This document shows positions 32,324 to 33,855 of a DNA stretch of 33,855 nt, piece by piece. The translations under genes were made by a program, and so were the position numbers. The notes below the pieces were generated by a model. The model was not told the DNA's origin. It saw only the letters and a program-made list of their open reading frames with translations, and did no database searches. Within the stretch, counting starts at the first letter, position 1. The number at the start of each line of letters is the position of its first letter. The stretch comes from Deltaproteobacteria bacterium (GTDB lineage Bacteria > Myxococcota > B64-G9), in contig JAFCZJ010000061.1 in NCBI GenBank assembly GCA_019314375.1, positions 1-33,855 of the forward strand. Direction: 5' to 3'.

Positions 32324-33716
32324 GCACCGGCCAAATCAGCAGCAACAAAGAAATCACAAAGAAGGCCACCTGCATGGGCAGGTTCCAGCGGAACCAACGC
32401 TCATAAGGAATCTTGGCCATGGCCAGGGTGCCTACGGTCACGCCGGAAGTCGGGATGATCATGTTGGTGAAGCCGTCACCGAACTGATAAGCCAAGACGG
32501 CTGTCTGTCGGGTGATACCCGATAGATCCGCCAAGGGCGCCATGATGGGCATGGTCAAAGCCGCCTTGGTGGAACCCGAAGGGATGAAAAAATTGAGCCC
32601 CATTTGCAGGACATACTGCGCATCGGCAGCCAAGAGCTTCGGCAAGGAGGATGTGACCGAGGCCATGCCGTGCAGGATGGTGTCCATGATGCCACCGTCT
32701 TCTAAAATGACGATGATGCCACCCGCGAAACCCACCACCAGGGCCGCCGACGCAATGTCCTTGCAACCTGCGATGAAGCTTTTGGCCAAGGCGTTGGGGC
32801 CGTGACCGGCAAGCATCCCGGCAAAAAGACCCATGGCGAAAAACAGCCCGGCCAACTCCTTGATGTACCAACCCCAGAGCACAACGCCCAGGACCATGAA
32901 GACGATGCCCGCCGCCAAAACCAGCAACGCGCCCCCGTGTCGCCAAGTGAAGTTCGTCATCTCCGCTTGCTGGGCCAAGAGCTCCTTCCTTCGCTCTTTG
33001 TCCAATTCGTACATGGGACTCTTTTCGGGATTCTTCTTGATACGGGCGGCGTAAATCATCACCCAGACGATGGTGAAGGTAGTGATGAGGGCCCAGACCA
33101 GAATACGATAAGCCATGCCGCTCAGTATCTCCACCCCCGCCAGGCCCTGAGCTATCTGCAAGGTGAATGGGTTAAAAAAAGCGCCGGCGAAGCCCACGCC
33201 GGATGCCAGGAAGGTGAGGCTGACCCCCACCAGGGAGTCGTAACCCAGGGCCAGGGCCAGAGGCACGAAGATCAGCGCAAAGGGCATGGCCTCTTCACAC
33301 ATGCCGAAGGCCGCCCCAAAAAATGAAAAGAGAATCATCACGAGGGGAATGACCAGATACTCTTTTCCCTTTAGGAGCTTCACCAGGCGATGGATGCCGG
33401 CCGCGATTGCCCCTGTCTCGTTGAGCATGAAAAAGGCACCGCCAACGATGAAAATAAAAGCGATGATGTCCGCCAATTTCAAAAAGCCTTTGATGGGGGC
33501 GGTGAAGACCTCTAAGATCTGGGGCTTGGCGTCCACCTCCTGGAAGGTGCCGTCCACCAACACAACCCTTGTCGTGTCGCCGACCTTCACCTCCTTGCGA
33601 TCGTAGCTTCCTCCCGGCACAAACCAGGTGGCCACGGCGGCAAGCAAGACCAGGGAAAACACGATGGCAAACACGTCTGGGATCTTTTTCAAAATCATGG
33701 CCGCATCAAACACCAT
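32307..33716 (-). CDS. YfcC-family (DcuC/ArcD-like) dicarboxylate or amino-acid carrier
   Basis: 469 residues from ATG at 33716; ATG at 33698 (MILKKIPD) is an alternative. Twelve or so membrane helices. FVPGGSYDR near the N terminus, FGMCEEAMPFALIFVPLALALGYD, and a C-terminal GLNFFIPSGSTKAALTMPIMAPLADLSGITRQTAVLAYQFGDGFTN, with ASGVGFAGAFFNPF in the first half, are the marks of the YfcC/C4-dicarboxylate anaerobic carrier family. Substrate not known. Divergent from a gene at the right edge. Confidence 0.9.
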   Translation of the reverse strand: MVFDAAMILKKIPDVFAIVFSLVLLAAVATWFVPGGSYDRKEVKVGDTTRVVLVDGTFQEVDAKPQILEVFTAPIKGFLKLADIIAFIFIVGGAFFMLNETGAIAAGIHRLVKLLKGKEYLVIPLVMILFSFFGAAFGMCEEAMPFALIFVPLALALGYDSLVGVSLTFLASGVGFAGAFFNPFTLQIAQGLAGVEILSGMAYRILVWALITTFTIVWVMIYAARIKKNPEKSPMYELDKERRKELLAQQAEMTNFTWRHGGALLVLAAGIVFMVLGVVLWGWYIKELAGLFFAMGLFAGMLAGHGPNALAKSFIAGCKDIASAALVVGFAGGIIVILEDGGIMDTILHGMASVTSSLPKLLAADAQYVLQMGLNFFIPSGSTKAALTMPIMAPLADLSGITRQTAVLAYQFGDGFTNMIIPTSGVTVGTLAMAKIPYERWFRWNLPMQVAFFVISLLLLIWPVLSAWT

Positions 33717-33747
33717 CCCAAAATATCTGTCCAGCCCTCAAGCCGTC

Positions 33748-33776
33748 TTGACCTCAGTATGCACCTTGCTTATGCT
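33748..33776 (+). promoter_or_regulatory. Strong sigma-70-like promoter of the right-edge gene, probably leaderless
   Basis: TTGACC (33748-33753), exactly 17 nt, then TATGCT (33771-33776). The ATG is at 33783, 6 nt after the -10 box, which is where transcription normally starts. There is no Shine-Dalgarno sequence, so the transcript would be leaderless. Confidence 0.65.
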
Positions 33777-33782
33777 CACAAC

Positions 33783-33855
33783 ATGAGCGACGGAATGATC
33801 CTTATCCATGAGTACAGCATCGTCGAAATGCCGAAGAAACGCCTGCTGCTTCTTT
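33783..33855 (+). CDS. Start of an unidentified gene, cut by the window end
   Basis: The first 24 codons after ATG at 33783 read MSDGMILIHEYSIVEMPKKR and so on, with no stop before the window edge. The strong promoter directly in front supports it. Too short to name. It is divergent from the YfcC-type carrier. Confidence 0.55.
   Translation, partial: MSDGMILIHEYSIVEMPKKRLLLL

Overview
The window looks like a chromosome segment of a GC-rich bacterium of the deltaproteobacterial/Myxococcota type. The evidence is indirect: lipoproteins with an Asp/Ala/Gly/Ser-rich linker after the lipobox, a SUMF1-domain lipoprotein, integrin-like FG-GAP propellers, an NtrB-like soluble histidine kinase, a MPRPLRF-type Y1 transposase and many long antisense shadow ORFs caused by high GC. 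No rRNA, tRNA or CRISPR array was seen, and species cannot be assigned by reading alone.

Layout. (1) 1-576 holds no credible gene but is packed with about 30-32 bp tandem repeats and perfect stem-loops, one of them a GTAG-type REP. (2) 577-7455 (+) is a tight four-gene cluster: a membrane-anchored duplicated beta-propeller, an O-antigen-ligase-like polymerase, a prolyl oligopeptidase lipoprotein broken by an internal deletion plus frameshift, and an odd protein that appears to fuse an ECF-sigma-like domain, a membrane helix and a DUF4384-like domain. (3) 7461-11331 (-) encodes two exported lipoproteins. (4) 11515-12717 (+) is a PAS histidine kinase. (5) 12808-16097 (-) holds an FAD oxidoreductase, a TruC-like pseudouridine synthase and a DHH phosphoesterase. 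(6) 16166-19628 (+) is DUF4442 hotdog protein, lepA and hemW, each start overlapping the previous stop. (7) 19651-24159 appears less GC-rich and holds an unrecognised protein, a eukaryote-like steroid 5-alpha-reductase homologue, a REP-associated-type transposase and an ankyrin lipoprotein. (8) 24282-31487 has an outer-membrane beta-barrel protein, an FG-GAP protein, a FecCD/BtuCD-type importer whose ATPase and permease genes are separated by an oppositely oriented patatin gene, and a UAP1-like sugar-nucleotide pyrophosphorylase. (9) 31465-33855 has a frameshifted exported protein, a YfcC-type carboxylate carrier and the first codons of a further gene.

The strongest unexplained signal is a dispersed 10-mer, GGGTGGCACC, often extended to AAACGGGTGGCACC. 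At least ten exact copies and two one-mismatch copies lie in the window. Two copies flank the Y1/HUH transposase gene as inverted repeats, which is the arrangement of a REP/RAYT pair. Other copies sit in intergenic regions, supply the stop codon of one gene and lie inside reading frames of others. The second notable item is the sigma-like/transmembrane/DUF4384-like fusion with a heptad minisatellite at its N terminus.
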